A stretch of 40,012 nt of DNA, taken from Janthinobacterium sp. GTDB lineage: Bacteria; Pseudomonadota; Gammaproteobacteria; Burkholderiales; Burkholderiaceae_D. The position numbers and the translations under genes are program-made. The stretch covers positions 1 through 40,012 of the forward strand of contig PKWL01000143.1 of the NCBI GenBank assembly GCA_003133225.1. Direction: 5' to 3'. The notes beneath the pieces were generated by a model. That model was not told where the DNA came from. It made no database searches and saw only the letters and a program-made list of their open reading frames with translations. Shown here in pieces: positions 9,601-18,489 of this stretch (within the stretch, counting starts at the first letter, position 1; every line of letters starts with the position of its first letter).

Positions 9601-11078
9601 ATATCAAGGTCGGCACCGAATTGCCGCAAACGCTAGGGCTGCGCGTGCTCGACGCCCGAGTCGATGTGTCAAATAACGTCTTGCATTTGAAAGTCAACAT
9701 GGACGGCACGCGCGCCGGCAATGCCCGCCTCGATGCCAGCGCGCACATGATGCACGGACGCATCGCCAAGGACAGCGCGCTCAGTTTTAGCGGCAGCGCC
9801 AACATGGCGTCCTTGGCCTGGCTCGCGCCGCTCAGCGGCGAACCGGGGCTGGAGCTGGACGGCACCCTAAGGCTGGCCCTCACTGGCGGCGGCAGCATCG
9901 GCGCGCCCGTCCTGAACGGCGACATCGCGGGCGGAAATTTGATGGTGAACTGGGCCGAACAGGGTGTCAAATTGCGCCATGGCCAGTTGCAGGCCACCTT
10001 GGCGGGCGACCAGTTGCTGTTGCAGCACCTCGGTTTTGACGGCGCCAATGGCCATGCCGACGCCGCCGGCTGGCTGCGTTTTGCCAATGCCGAGCCAACC
10101 ATGCAACTGAAAGTGAGCGCCGAGAAATTGGAAGTGCTGGCGCGCCCCGACCGCGTGCTTGTTGTCAGCGGACAAGGCACCTTGACCCGCGACCAGAAAC
10201 ACTTCCTGCTTGAAGGCAAGTTCAAGGCCGAACGCGCCTCCATCTTGCTCGCAGCACAAGGCACGCCGACCCAGAGCGCCGACGTGGTGGTACTGGGCAA
10301 GGGCGGCGCCAAAACAGCGCGGCCACCGTCGCTGCCGCTAAACATCGACGTCGAGGCCGACCTCGGCAATGCGTTTTACTTGAAAGGCAAGGGGATCGAT
10401 GCCCAACTGGCCGGCAGCGTGCACTTGATTGCTGCCGAGCGCCGGCCACCGCGCGTGACCGGCAGCATCCACGTGGCGAGCGGCACCTATGATGCCTATG
10501 GCCAGAAACTGGCGATCGAACGGGGCTTGATCACCTTTACGGGCGCCTATGACAACCCGGCCCTAAATATTTTGGCCGTGCGCAAACGCCCAGAAGGTGA
10601 AACGCTGACCGAAACCAATGTAGAGGCGGGCGTAGAAGTGCGCGGAACGGCGCAGGCGCCGGTGGCCAAGCTCGTGTCAACGCCGACGGTTCCCGACAGC
10701 GAAAAACTGGCATGGCTGGTACTCGGACATGGCTCCGCAGGCACCTCGGGCAACCAGATGGCCTTGCTGACGACGGCCGCTGGCGCCCTGTTTGGCAATT
10801 CCAAAGGCGGCTCCTTGCAGGCGCGCCTTGCCAATTCGCTGGGTGTGGATGAACTGGGGCTAGGCCAAGCTTCGGGCCAGGCCACGGGAGTGGAAACGAC
10901 GGTGCTAACGCTTGGCAAACGCCTGTCGCAACGCGCCTACTTGAGCTTCGAACAAGGAGCAAGCACGGCCACTAGTTTGGCCAAGCTGCGCTATAAACTC
11001 AATTCACAATTCACGCTGCAATTTCAGACCGGCGCCAACACCGCCCTCGACATGCTCTACACCTGGGCCTTCGATTGA
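6681..11078 (+). CDS. tamB: Translocation and assembly module subunit TamB (AsmA-like, DUF490)
   Basis: A very long periplasm-spanning protein of 1465 residues, anchored in the inner membrane by a segment at about 15-40 after an Arg-rich start (SRRRWLRR). It pairs with TamA; the family is thought to form a hydrophobic beta-taco groove for lipid or protein transfer across the periplasm. The body is repetitive amphipathic beta sequence rich in Gly, Ala and Leu. The C-terminal TamB/DUF490 domain occupies about 1100-1465 and ends with the family signature around LDMLYTWAFD. Two related blocks of about 160 residues begin with FNPAALGAYP (residue 465) and FNPAAFGPYP (residue 633), which looks like an internal duplication. 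It starts one base before the tamA stop ends, so the pair is co-transcribed. Confidence 0.93.
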   Translation: MSNATTTRASAPGSRRRWLRRILAVTATLALLLGASFWLLGRESTLKALVQKISQASGGQIVVSGVSGSLYGKMHLGHISYRNVEYHITAENVDIAWSPLQYFLQGIAISELHVASLASESIGPAKPAVLPETLAPPFQLSIADARVDKLTWLSQGSSNAIGQLRFKLNGGPAGWILHDASAVTALGLLAADARIEGTRPFTLDGKASLTQSAAPAGQKPAQLQARLHGNLSLFELSASGQSQQASGDALLTLAPFDPIILRAVAINGTGIDPAQWDRAWPKADLHMELKARIGANQGLSGKLSLSNQGRPGPLDQQSLPLASISAQLGGSLTAATIDAVVLDLAAAGKFTGGGTIRRSAPGAPIGTAAFKLHTDRIDLKAIHSKMNATKIAGDIELSDNGKTQTFGAVLAQDGLRLELQATLAGALLQVQQARLLAGKGRISVTGQASLKDQHLFQAVASASHFNPAALGAYPAADLNADIGLGGHLAPKWQVTSNFMLRASRLFNQPLSGSGALTVDAAHISGAQARLALGQNKMDLRGNFGAPADQLAWRIDAKQLAAAGSDLSGILAASGVLTGSMDAPTSTFEADATGLGLAARRPASDSLLHVVGHVARRGSKQAFELTLAGSARRFNPAAFGPYPNGSINGDFSGGGRLGGGGHLALNLALQASTLAGAPLSGHARLDADPARLASADVDLRLGANSMRAHGSFGAARDRLDWTIDAPELAALGPQFGGAVRGSGSLGGSAATPSLTFALDAKDLRLPGAQQIKTLRASATLGTGLGGADALQSDIELSGYSAPALALAGARLQTSGTRAAHHVQLSARNDDFDATAQVRGGWSGGAWNGTLSALQNRGRFAFALQAPVPLHLAGPAGSGVAGLLRPEQMVLGNAVFTLQDGSISLQTLEKAGSRWRCAGRAAGVPLSYLAQLSPAWRENVAGNLTLGAAWSLKLQAMAGQDPAIDGMLHVFREQGDIKVGTELPQTLGLRVLDARVDVSNNVLHLKVNMDGTRAGNARLDASAHMMHGRIAKDSALSFSGSANMASLAWLAPLSGEPGLELDGTLRLALTGGGSIGAPVLNGDIAGGNLMVNWAEQGVKLRHGQLQATLAGDQLLLQHLGFDGANGHADAAGWLRFANAEPTMQLKVSAEKLEVLARPDRVLVVSGQGTLTRDQKHFLLEGKFKAERASILLAAQGTPTQSADVVVLGKGGAKTARPPSLPLNIDVEADLGNAFYLKGKGIDAQLAGSVHLIAAERRPPRVTGSIHVASGTYDAYGQKLAIERGLITFTGAYDNPALNILAVRKRPEGETLTETNVEAGVEVRGTAQAPVAKLVSTPTVPDSEKLAWLVLGHGSAGTSGNQMALLTTAAGALFGNSKGGSLQARLANSLGVDELGLGQASGQATGVETTVLTLGKRLSQRAYLSFEQGASTATSLAKLRYKLNSQFTLQFQTGANTALDMLYTWAFD

Positions 11079-11202
11079 GGGGGCGCAGCCATCAGTTCTG
11101 CCGTCGCTCATTGCCCGTTGATTTTCCCGGTAGCGCCCGCCCTGCCGTCGGCGTCAAGCGATGGCCGGGCGTGGCGAATCGCCCCTGCGGTTTGCCATCT
11201 AT

Positions 11203-12369
11203 TCAAGGCAGCGCTGCTGCCGCGCCGGCCACGCCACCGTGGATGACGACGCCTTCGATCGGATCCACGGGCCGGGTCCAGGGCGCGAGATCTAACATGC
11301 GCCGCGTGTCTGCATAGCCGGCCTGCCAGCGCGCGCAGATGTGGGCCGCACCAAAATCGATATCCTTCAACCAGTCCTCGCCAGATAGGCCAGAGGCGAT
11401 GAGTCTGACAACATGCATCGTCGTTTTGCATCCCCAAGACGCAAGTTCCTGAATTGGGGGGCAAGCGCGCACATTCTCCGGTAGCGCCTTCGCCAATTCA
11501 AGAATCACATGGCGTAGGTGGTGAATTTGTTTTTGGCGCGCAAGGTGGCTATTGGCGCGGCTGGCGTAGCGGATGTCTTTTTCCCGGGCGACGACTTGCC
11601 ACAATGTTTCAGGCACGGGGCCTTCCGGGTTCCACACGTCCACCGTAAAAATGAGGGAATCGCGACGGGGATTGTCCTCTAGCACCGCCTCGAGCGGAGT
11701 ATTTGAATAAATCCCGCCATCCCAGTAGTAATCGTCTTTGATGCGGACGGCGGGAAACGCCGGCGGCAAGGCACCGGACGCCAAGATATGCTCCATTGCA
11801 ATCGTTTCTTCGCGGCTGTCGAAGTACGCCATTTCGCCGCTGCAAATTTTGACGCCGCACAGCGTTAACCGCGTGTGGCGAGTGTTGATGTAGTCGAGAT
11901 CCATGAGCTTGGCGAGTGTGTGACGCAAGGGCGCCGTCGTGTAATACGCGGCGTTCTCGATGCCGAGCAACGCATGCTGGCCAAACAAAGCGAGGGGATT
12001 GGGCGTGCAGAACGATGGAATGCCTGCCGCCATCGTTATCCAATTGAGCATCGCATTCCCCAGCGCCGTGAGAAATAACTCGGGCATATTGCCACTCGCG
12101 CTCTGTTCGACGCTCTTCCAGAACGCGCGCAGACATTCGAGTCGCTTTTCCGGCGGATTGCCAGCAATGAGAGCGCCGTTGATCGCGCCAATTGAGGTTC
12201 CAATCACCCACTCCGGCTCGATGCCCGCTTCATGGAGCGCCTCGTAGACACCAGCCTGGTAGGCGCCCAGTGCGCCGCCGCCTTGCAGCACCAGCACCAC
12301 TTGGCCCGGCAGCACGAGTGCCCGTGCGCCCCCCTCGGGGCCCACCGCGTGCGAATTTATTCCAGCCAT
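11203..12369 (-). CDS. Patatin-like phospholipase
   Basis: A serine lipid acyl hydrolase of 388 residues with a Ser-Asp dyad. The oxyanion-hole motif LQGGGALGAYQAG is at 28-40, the nucleophile elbow GTSIG carries Ser59, and the second catalytic residue is Asp217 in DGGIYSNTPL. The C-terminal third resembles the extra domain (DUF3734-like) of bacterial patatins that act on membrane phospholipids or stored polymer granules. No signal peptide is visible, so it is probably cytoplasmic or secreted by other means. It converges with tamB across a 124-base gap where I saw no terminator. In related bacteria similar proteins sit near polyhydroxyalkanoate genes, but none are here, so the substrate is open. 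Confidence 0.9.
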   Translation of the reverse strand: MAGINSHAVGPEGGARALVLPGQVVLVLQGGGALGAYQAGVYEALHEAGIEPEWVIGTSIGAINGALIAGNPPEKRLECLRAFWKSVEQSASGNMPELFLTALGNAMLNWITMAAGIPSFCTPNPLALFGQHALLGIENAAYYTTAPLRHTLAKLMDLDYINTRHTRLTLCGVKICSGEMAYFDSREETIAMEHILASGALPPAFPAVRIKDDYYWDGGIYSNTPLEAVLEDNPRRDSLIFTVDVWNPEGPVPETLWQVVAREKDIRYASRANSHLARQKQIHHLRHVILELAKALPENVRACPPIQELASWGCKTTMHVVRLIASGLSGEDWLKDIDFGAAHICARWQAGYADTRRMLDLAPWTRPVDPIEGVVIHGGVAGAAAALP

Positions 12370-12672
12370 TTTGGCTCGCCTTCAACGACGCCATGTCGTC
12401 TTGGCACACTTGGCGCGCCTCGACTTTATTTGCCGCCCGGCCCAAAAGCGCAGCATGAATGGCGTTCTCCATAATTGGAGTTCGAACGCCAAAGGTAGTT
12501 CAAAGCGCCGACGGCCTAGCAACGGCGGCGACAGCGGGCGCCGCGCCGTTCGCATGGCCCGATTCATGTGTGCATTTTTTAGGAAAATTTATCCAAAAGC
12601 GGCCCCATCTTTAAGTTCCGGCACCGCGACGCGCTATCATAAAGTCAAAAAAATAAAAACTGTCCTGCTCAA

Positions 12673-12694
12673 GGGCCCGAAAACTTACGGGCCC
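12673..12694. repeat. Inverted repeat (7-bp perfect stem)
   Basis: The arms GGGCCCG and CGGGCCC enclose an 8-base A/T-rich loop. On the plus strand it is followed by TGTTTCGT, a poor T-tract. It could be a weak terminator or a regulatory hairpin, but no gene ends just upstream of it on either strand. Confidence 0.45.
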
Positions 12695-13144
12695 TGTTTC
12701 GTAGGGACTCAATCGCATTAAAACCAGCTCGCCAGTCGATCGGCCATTGCCGTTTCACGCCAACGACATGACGGAACAAGTGTGCGGTGCCAACATGGCA
12801 CGTTTAGGCGGCGTTTTTCCTGGCGACTATGTGTTTGCGATCGCGACACATGAGCGTTTGGCAGCACCCGCCCCTTCGAAAATGCAAGGTTGACCGCTAG
12901 GCGCCCGCAAAAGTCTGGAGAACGCCCTAGCGCATCCGTTTCCAATCCGTCGCTTTGCTACGAAATGGAACGCGAACCCATGTGCAAACCATTGATTTGT
13001 TTGATTCATATGGGCCCCCTAAGCTGGACTAATGGATTAGTATTGCTTTCCGCCTGAGATTGCAAGATACTCAACGCAATTTACGAGAAGAGTCGATGCA
13101 GCATAACCGCCTTCGCCGATGCGAATCGAGCCGGACTTGGCGCG

Positions 13145-13181
13145 CTGGGGCGTCTCGGGCGAACAATTTAGCACGCCCCAG
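13145..13181. repeat. Inverted repeat (9-bp perfect stem) upstream of the IHF-like gene
   Basis: The arms CTGGGGCGT and ACGCCCCAG enclose a 19-base loop, about 150 bases before the proposed TTG start of the IHF-like gene. No T-run follows, so it is not a typical terminator. It may be an operator or a leader RNA structure. Confidence 0.4.
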
Positions 13182-13329
13182 TCGTCGTCTACAGAAAAGG
13201 TAGGGGAAAAAAATTACGATCAATAACCAATTGAGCTGCGCTTTATTCCAGTCCGTACCGCCCGCTAATTTGCAGCGCGTCAAGGCGCCGCCCAAGCTGC
13301 GCCAGGACGTAAATGAGGAAACGCAAACG

Positions 13330-13641
13330 TTGACCAAGGCGGAATTGGCCGAACGCTTATTTGAGCAAGTTGGCTTGAACATGCGTGAAGCAAAAGACAT
13401 GGTCGAGTCGTTTTTCGTTGAAATCCTAACTGCGCTCGAACGCGGCGAATCCGTCAAACTGTCTGGCTTCGGCAATTTTCAGCTGCGCGACAAGTCCCCG
13501 CGGCCTGGCCGCAACCCAAAAACGGGCGAGAAGATCGCTATTTCGGCGCGCCGTGTCGTCACCTTCCATTCCAGTCAAAAGTTTAAAGGCAAGGTCGAAG
13601 AAACCATGTCGCGATCATGTGCGCCGGCGGAATTATCCTAA
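13330..13641 (+). CDS. Integration host factor alpha-like protein (HU/IHF family)
   Basis: A small DNA-bending protein of the HU/IHF family, closest in pattern to IHF-alpha: [16 protein letters not shown] at the start, [13 protein letters not shown] in the core and [11 protein letters not shown] on the DNA-intercalating arm. No in-frame ATG exists. I chose TTG 13330 because GAGGAAA lies eight bases upstream and the product (103 residues) then begins where IHF-alpha proteins usually begin. A longer frame from TTG 13231 has no good ribosome site. The usual ihfA sits behind pheT; here there is no phenylalanyl-tRNA synthetase gene, so this is probably a second, stand-alone copy. The C-terminal tail after KGKVEETM is slightly longer than usual. 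It converges with the aldehyde dehydrogenase gene. Confidence 0.85.
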   Translation: MTKAELAERLFEQVGLNMREAKDMVESFFVEILTALERGESVKLSGFGNFQLRDKSPRPGRNPKTGEKIAISARRVVTFHSSQKFKGKVEETMSRSCAPAELS

Positions 13642-13713
13642 AGCCGTCTTAAGCCAACCCAAGAGTATCGGCGCCCCGCTCCTAGCGCAGCAAACCCGAG
13701 CTGTCCGCGCTTT

Positions 13714-15201
13714 TTATCCGATCTGAATCCAGATTGTCTTTAACTCAGTGTATTTGTCGAACGCGTGCAAGGACTTGTCGCGGCCATTGCCCGATTGCTT
13801 GTAACCACCGAACGGTACCGTGATGTCATCGCCATCGTATTGGTTGACGTGGATGGTCCCGGCGCGCAAGGCGCGCGCAGTTTGGATTGCCTTGGTCATA
13901 TTGGAACTCCAAACTGCCGCCTGCAGACCGAACGGTGTCGCGTTGGCCTGACGCACGGCCTCGTGCACATCAGTGAACCCGAGCACGGACAGTACCGGCC
14001 CGAAGATTTCTTCGCGCGCAATGCTCATGGCGCTGTCCACCTTGTCAAACAGGGCCGGCGTCACATAGTAGCCGCCCGTCTCGCGCCGTGCCTGTTGCCC
14101 GCCTGAGAGCAAATGCGCGCCCGCCGCCGTGCCTGCCTCGATATACCTGAGCACGGTTTGCATCTGCGCCACATCGACCATCGCGCCCATCACGCTCGCC
14201 TCGTCGAGCGGGTCACCAGGCTGGAAATGAGGCATCAACGCCAGCGCCTTTTCGATGAACCGGTCCTTGATCGCTGCTTCCACGAACAGACGCGACGGGG
14301 CATTGCAACTTTCGCCCTGGTTGAAATAAATCGATCCGATCGCCGCCGCCACGGCGGCGTCCAAGTCGGGGCAATCGGCGCAGACGATATTGGCGGACTT
14401 TCCACCCAACTCGGTCCAAGCCCGCTTCAAATTCGATTGCCCGGCCATTTGCAAGATCTGCTTACCGATCCGGGTCGAGCCCGTAAAGACAATGCAATCG
14501 ACATCCATGTGCAACGCCAGCGCCGCGCCAGCCTCATGACCGAAGCCGGGCACGACATTCAACACCCCCGGGGGAAGGCCGGCTTCAAGCGCGATTTCAG
14601 CTAAGCGCATGGCCGTGAGCGGCGATTTCTCGGACGGCTTCAAGACTACGCTGTTGCCGGCGGCAAGGGCCGGCGCGATCTTCCACGCCGCCATCAGCAT
14701 CGGATAATTCCACGGCACAATCGCCGCCACCACCCCCACCGGTTCGCGCACGATGAGGGCCAGGCTGCTGTCGGCAGTGGGCGCGATTTCGTCGTAAATT
14801 TTGTCGATCGCCTCGCCGTACCAGCGCAGAGTGTTCGCTGTCGCCGCCACATCGACGCTCTGGCTATACTTGATTGGCTTACCCATATCTAGGGTCTCGA
14901 GCAACGCCAGTTCAGCACCATAGTCGAGCACAAGGTCGGCAAACCTGATGAGGACGCGTTTGCGCGCGGCGGGCGCCTGCCCGGCCCAGCGCCGGTCCTC
15001 GAAAGCGGCCCTGGCGGCCGCCACTGCCGCATTGACGTCGGCGCTGTCACAACGCGCAACTGGACCCAGATTGCGACCATCGACGGGGGAAACATCATCA
15101 AACTGTCGCTCCGACCGCGCCCACACGCGCTGACCGTTTATCAGCGCGCGCCCATCGATCTTGACGGCGCTGGCGCGCTCGTGCCACCCGGTCATAGTCA
15201 T
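13714..15201 (-). CDS. puuC: Aldehyde dehydrogenase, PuuC type (gamma-glutamyl-gamma-aminobutyraldehyde or 4-aminobutyraldehyde)
   Basis: An NAD(P)-dependent aldehyde dehydrogenase of 495 residues, full length for the family. The substrate-anchoring Asn165 lies in PWNYPM, the general base is Glu264 in ELGGKSAN, and the nucleophile is Cys299 in NQGESCNAPSR. The sequence pattern and its place at the end of a putrescine cluster point to oxidation of gamma-glutamyl-gamma-aminobutyraldehyde (PuuA/PuuB route) or of 4-aminobutanal made by the SpuC-type aminotransferase. The start ATG 15201 has another ATG two codons later. It lies 119 bases downstream of potI on the same strand and is probably co-transcribed with it. 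The exact aldehyde cannot be read from sequence. Confidence 0.88.
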   Translation of the reverse strand: MTMTGWHERASAVKIDGRALINGQRVWARSERQFDDVSPVDGRNLGPVARCDSADVNAAVAAARAAFEDRRWAGQAPAARKRVLIRFADLVLDYGAELALLETLDMGKPIKYSQSVDVAATANTLRWYGEAIDKIYDEIAPTADSSLALIVREPVGVVAAIVPWNYPMLMAAWKIAPALAAGNSVVLKPSEKSPLTAMRLAEIALEAGLPPGVLNVVPGFGHEAGAALALHMDVDCIVFTGSTRIGKQILQMAGQSNLKRAWTELGGKSANIVCADCPDLDAAVAAAIGSIYFNQGESCNAPSRLFVEAAIKDRFIEKALALMPHFQPGDPLDEASVMGAMVDVAQMQTVLRYIEAGTAAGAHLLSGGQQARRETGGYYVTPALFDKVDSAMSIAREEIFGPVLSVLGFTDVHEAVRQANATPFGLQAAVWSSNMTKAIQTARALRAGTIHVNQYDGDDITVPFGGYKQSGNGRDKSLHAFDKYTELKTIWIQIG

Positions 15202-15320
15202 GGTTCACCTCTCTCAAAAAAGAGCGCTCAACGTAAAGCGGACGCGGCGCACATCTTTGGCAAATCGGCTCGAGTTTGCTCGCAGCGGAACTCCTTTTAT
15301 AATTTTAATATAGGCGACGC

Positions 15321-16166
15321 CTAAATGGCGGTGAAGGCTGCGGAAATTTGTCCATGGCGCAGACGTTTTGACCGGGCCATCATGAAACTGGCGGCGATCA
15401 CGGCGCTCGCCACGACGACGATGGTCAGTGCTGCGACGACATTGACGCGCGGATCGAGCCCCAAGCGTGCCCGGGAAAAGATCACGATCGGCATCGTCGA
15501 CGAACCCGGACCGGACAGGAAAGCCGATAGCACCACGTCGTCGAGTGACAAGGTAAATGTCAAGAGCCAAGCCGATGCCAGCGCTTGCGCAATGTTGGGC
15601 AACGTGACTAGGAAAAACACCTGATGCGGGCGGCAACCGAGGTCCATCGCCGCTTCCGCGATCGACTTGTCCATCTCCTGCAGGCGCGACTGGACAACAA
15701 CTGCCGCGTACGCCATTCCCAAGAGCGTATGCCCGATCCAGATCGTCAACATGCCGCGTTCGGGAAAACCAAATACCTTTTGCATGGAAACCATCATCAA
15801 TAGCAAGGATAGGCCGATGATCACTTCCGGCATGATCAAGGGCGCGCTAACCATCCCTCCAAACAAGGCGCGCCCCGAGAAGCGGCGATAGGAATTCAAG
15901 GCGAAAGCGGCGAAACTGCCCAGGATGACGGACGAGCAGGCACTCATGAACGCAATCTTTAAAGACAGAAAAAAACCGGCGATAATCTCCGTATCGCTAG
16001 ATAATGCCGCATACCAGCGCGTCGAAAAGCCGCTCCAGACCATGTCCTGGCGTGAGCTGTTGAAGGAAAACACAATCAGCACCAGGATCGGCAGATACAA
16101 GAAGAGATAGGTCATCGCAAGCCAACTGCGGCCGCACCAGCGTTGAAAAAAATTCGGCCCCGTCAT
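15321..16166 (-). CDS. potI: Putrescine/polyamine ABC transporter permease PotI
   Basis: An inner-membrane permease of 281 residues with six hydrophobic segments and the EAA loop near EAAMDLGCRPHQVFFLVTLP, which docks on the ATPase. It pairs with PotH to form the channel for putrescine import. Its ATG overlaps the potH stop by four bases (ATGA), showing coupling. The order in transcription is potG, potH, potI, then the aldehyde dehydrogenase. Length and topology are normal. The specificity is inferred from neighbouring putrescine-degrading genes and from family resemblance to PotI. Confidence 0.92.
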   Translation of the reverse strand: MTGPNFFQRWCGRSWLAMTYLFLYLPILVLIVFSFNSSRQDMVWSGFSTRWYAALSSDTEIIAGFFLSLKIAFMSACSSVILGSFAAFALNSYRRFSGRALFGGMVSAPLIMPEVIIGLSLLLMMVSMQKVFGFPERGMLTIWIGHTLLGMAYAAVVVQSRLQEMDKSIAEAAMDLGCRPHQVFFLVTLPNIAQALASAWLLTFTLSLDDVVLSAFLSGPGSSTMPIVIFSRARLGLDPRVNVVAALTIVVVASAVIAASFMMARSKRLRHGQISAAFTAI

Positions 16167-17089
16167 ACGCGCTCCCCTTGCTCTGCCTTGTATTTATTGA
16201 ATATGGTCAATGGCAGGAGGATCAGCAAAATCACCACCACCGTGACGGCGGACGCCATTGGCCAGTCGTTATTGGTGAAAAATTCATCCCACAGCACGTG
16301 ACCAATCATCAAGGTCTCGGGCCCCCCCAGCAGTTCCGGGATCACGTATTCGCCCACCGCGGGAATGAATACCAGCAAGGCCCCGGCGATGATGCCCGAC
16401 TTCGAGAGCGGCACGGTGATACGCCAGAAAACCTGCATCGGGGTGGCTCCAAGGTCGGCCGCAGCCTCCAGAAAACGCATGTCCATCTTCGCCAAATTGG
16501 CGTATAACGGCAAAATCATGAACGGCAGGTACGCGTACACCATTCCAATCACGAGCGAAAACCACGTATTCATCATATGCAGGGGCTCCCTGATCAGGCC
16601 CAGCGCGAGCAGCCAATGATTGGCGATGCCGTGGTTGGCCAAGATGCCCTTCCAAGCGTAGATGCGCAACAGGAATGAAGTCCAGAACGGCAACATCACC
16701 AGCATGAGTAGGGCCGGCCGGACACTCGCCCTAGCACGCGCCATGAAGTACGCAAACGGGTAGCCGATGACGAGACAAAGTAAGGTCGTGATCGCCGCAA
16801 ATTTGAGCGAACTCAGATAGGTCAAGGCATACAAATCGTCACGCGCGATGAACAGATAATTTGCGACCTTGATCTTGATGCTGAGAATGCCATCGGCAAA
16901 GCTCAGCAGGTTGCCAAACGAGTTGCCCCCGTTCTCTATCTCGGCAAAGCTGATCCGTAACACGATCAGAAAGGGCAAGAGAAAGGTCAGCGCCAACCAG
17001 ACGAAAGGCACGCCGATGACAAAGCGGCGCCCCGTCAGCTTGCGCAAGCTCACAAGGTCGGCTAGTTGGCGTTGCCATACATGGTTCAA
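16163..17089 (-). CDS. potH: Putrescine/polyamine ABC transporter permease PotH
   Basis: The second inner-membrane permease of the importer, 308 residues, with a first membrane segment at about 27-48 and an EAA loop near EAAADLGATPMQVFWRITVP. The only well-placed start is TTG 17089, seven bases after the potG stop, with GTGAGGG overlapping that stop as ribosome site; an upstream ATG in this frame is absent. It overlaps potI by four bases. The tight spacing of potG, potH and potI marks one operon. The segment PAVGEYVIPELLGGPETLMIG is typical of PotH/PotB-type permeases. Confidence 0.92.
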   Translation of the reverse strand: MNHVWQRQLADLVSLRKLTGRRFVIGVPFVWLALTFLLPFLIVLRISFAEIENGGNSFGNLLSFADGILSIKIKVANYLFIARDDLYALTYLSSLKFAAITTLLCLVIGYPFAYFMARARASVRPALLMLVMLPFWTSFLLRIYAWKGILANHGIANHWLLALGLIREPLHMMNTWFSLVIGMVYAYLPFMILPLYANLAKMDMRFLEAAADLGATPMQVFWRITVPLSKSGIIAGALLVFIPAVGEYVIPELLGGPETLMIGHVLWDEFFTNNDWPMASAVTVVVILLILLPLTIFNKYKAEQGERV

Positions 17090-17096
17090 GCGGCCC

Positions 17097-18245
17097 TCAC
17101 TGGGTTAAAACGACGATATCGGCGCCATCCCACCAGGCGAACACACGCTGATCACGGCACAGGTGGCTATCCGTATGACGTGCCGTATTAGTGCGCGACG
17201 CGGTCAGCTCCAGGCCGCTGTCGAGCATGACGTGGTAGCGCGTCTCATTGCCGAAATAGGCAATGGCGCGTAGCACGCCGCGCGTGCAGTTATAGCCGTG
17301 CTCGGCCCGCGATGCGCGCTGCTCGGGGCGCGGCTCCTCCAGTTGCAGGGATACTTTCTCCGGCCGCACTGCCACATGCACTTCCATCCCTTTGCTGCCC
17401 GTGATGCCATGGTTGACGTAGTGCATCGCTTCTGTTGACTCGATCACAACATGATCGGGCGCGCCGCTCACGATGCGGCCAGAAAACAGATTCACGCTGC
17501 CGATAAAGTCCGCAACGAAACGGCAATTCGGGGTCTCGTAAATTTCGGCCGGCAGGCCCACTTGCAAGATGCGCCCTTCGCTCATGACCCCAATCCGTGT
17601 CGCCATGCTCATCGCCTCGTCTTGATCGTGGGTGACCATCACACAGGTGACGCCCACTTGTTCGATGATATTGAGCAGTTCGATCTGGGTGCGCTCGCGC
17701 AGCTTTTTATCGAGCGCGCCCATGGGTTCATCGAGCAATAAAAGCTGCGGCCGTTTCGACAGGCTACGTGCCAGCGCCACGCGCTGCTGCTGGCCACCGG
17801 AGAGTTGATGCGGCTTGCGCTTGCCGAAGGCGGTCAGTTGCACTAATGCGAGCATTTTTTCCACGCGCGCTGCGATTTCGGCCTTCGGCATTTTGTCACG
17901 CCGAAGGCCGAAGGCGACGTTGTCCCACACGGACAGGTGGGGGAACAGGGCATATGATTGAAACATCATGTTGATCGAGCGTCGGTAGGGCGGCACATTC
18001 CCCATGTCCTGGCCCGCCAGCATGATCGTGCCCGAGGTTGGCGTCTCGAATCCCGCCAGCATCCGCAGCAAGGTCGTCTTGCCGCAACCGGAGCTGCCCA
18101 GCAAGGCGAAGATCTCGCCCTTGTTGATCGTCACCGAAATTTGGTCGACGGCGCGTGCGCCATCGAACTCTTTGACCAGGTTGCTAATTTGTAAAAGTGC
18201 TTGGCTCGCATTGGATGCGGCCGGCAATACAGGTTGGACGGTCAT
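17097..18245 (-). CDS. potG: Putrescine/polyamine ABC transporter ATP-binding protein PotG
   Basis: The ATPase of the importer, 382 residues from ATG 18245 (a TTG four codons earlier is also open). The Walker A motif GSSGCGKTT is near 50-58; the signature LSGGQQQRVALARS, Walker B LLLLDEP and switch histidine in VTHDQDEA are all present. The C-terminal TOBE-type region (about 280-382) contains the AVRPEKV motif of spermidine/putrescine ATPases. In related clusters a periplasmic binding protein gene lies just upstream, between the aminotransferase and potG. Here that gap is only about 244 bases and encodes no binding protein, so the transporter must borrow one from elsewhere or be inactive. Confidence 0.93.
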   Translation of the reverse strand: MTVQPVLPAASNASQALLQISNLVKEFDGARAVDQISVTINKGEIFALLGSSGCGKTTLLRMLAGFETPTSGTIMLAGQDMGNVPPYRRSINMMFQSYALFPHLSVWDNVAFGLRRDKMPKAEIAARVEKMLALVQLTAFGKRKPHQLSGGQQQRVALARSLSKRPQLLLLDEPMGALDKKLRERTQIELLNIIEQVGVTCVMVTHDQDEAMSMATRIGVMSEGRILQVGLPAEIYETPNCRFVADFIGSVNLFSGRIVSGAPDHVVIESTEAMHYVNHGITGSKGMEVHVAVRPEKVSLQLEEPRPEQRASRAEHGYNCTRGVLRAIAYFGNETRYHVMLDSGLELTASRTNTARHTDSHLCRDQRVFAWWDGADIVVLTQ

Positions 18246-18489
18246 ATCAGCTATCAAAAGTAAGCGGACAACTTGCGGACATGAGGGCCGCCCCAGAAAT
18301 GCGCTGGGAACGGCGCGGCCATTTGAGAGGCGTCTCGTCTACGGCCCCAGCGGCCTCCACTGCTGTTACGACCACGGTCGCGGGCCCGTTTAAAATAGGT
18401 TTGACGTGCGTTTCCTAAGCGGCCAGCTCGTCATTGGAACCATTAGTGCGCCTTGTCCAGTCAAAATACCTTAATGAAGCGAAGTGCCA

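Larger units (their letters stand above)
12370..13329. other. Long non-coding stretch upstream of patatin and IHF-like genes
   Basis: Nearly 1 kb without a gene I can support. Short open frames here (for example 12371-12721 plus and 12718-12945 minus) have no recognisable family and poor composition. The stretch holds two inverted repeats, listed separately. Its right end includes the open but probably untranslated region before the IHF-like start at 13330. It should contain the promoter of the patatin gene (minus) and of the IHF-like gene (plus), but I could not place either with confidence. Confidence 0.5.

Noticed and set aside
12718..12945. Minus-strand open frame of 75 residues in the gene-free stretch
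   Set aside because: No ribosome site, no family pattern and biased GC-rich composition.
18258..18489. Possible remnant of a periplasmic binding protein between the aminotransferase and potG
   Set aside because: I translated the gap on the minus strand and found no convincing binding-protein motif, so only absence can be stated.
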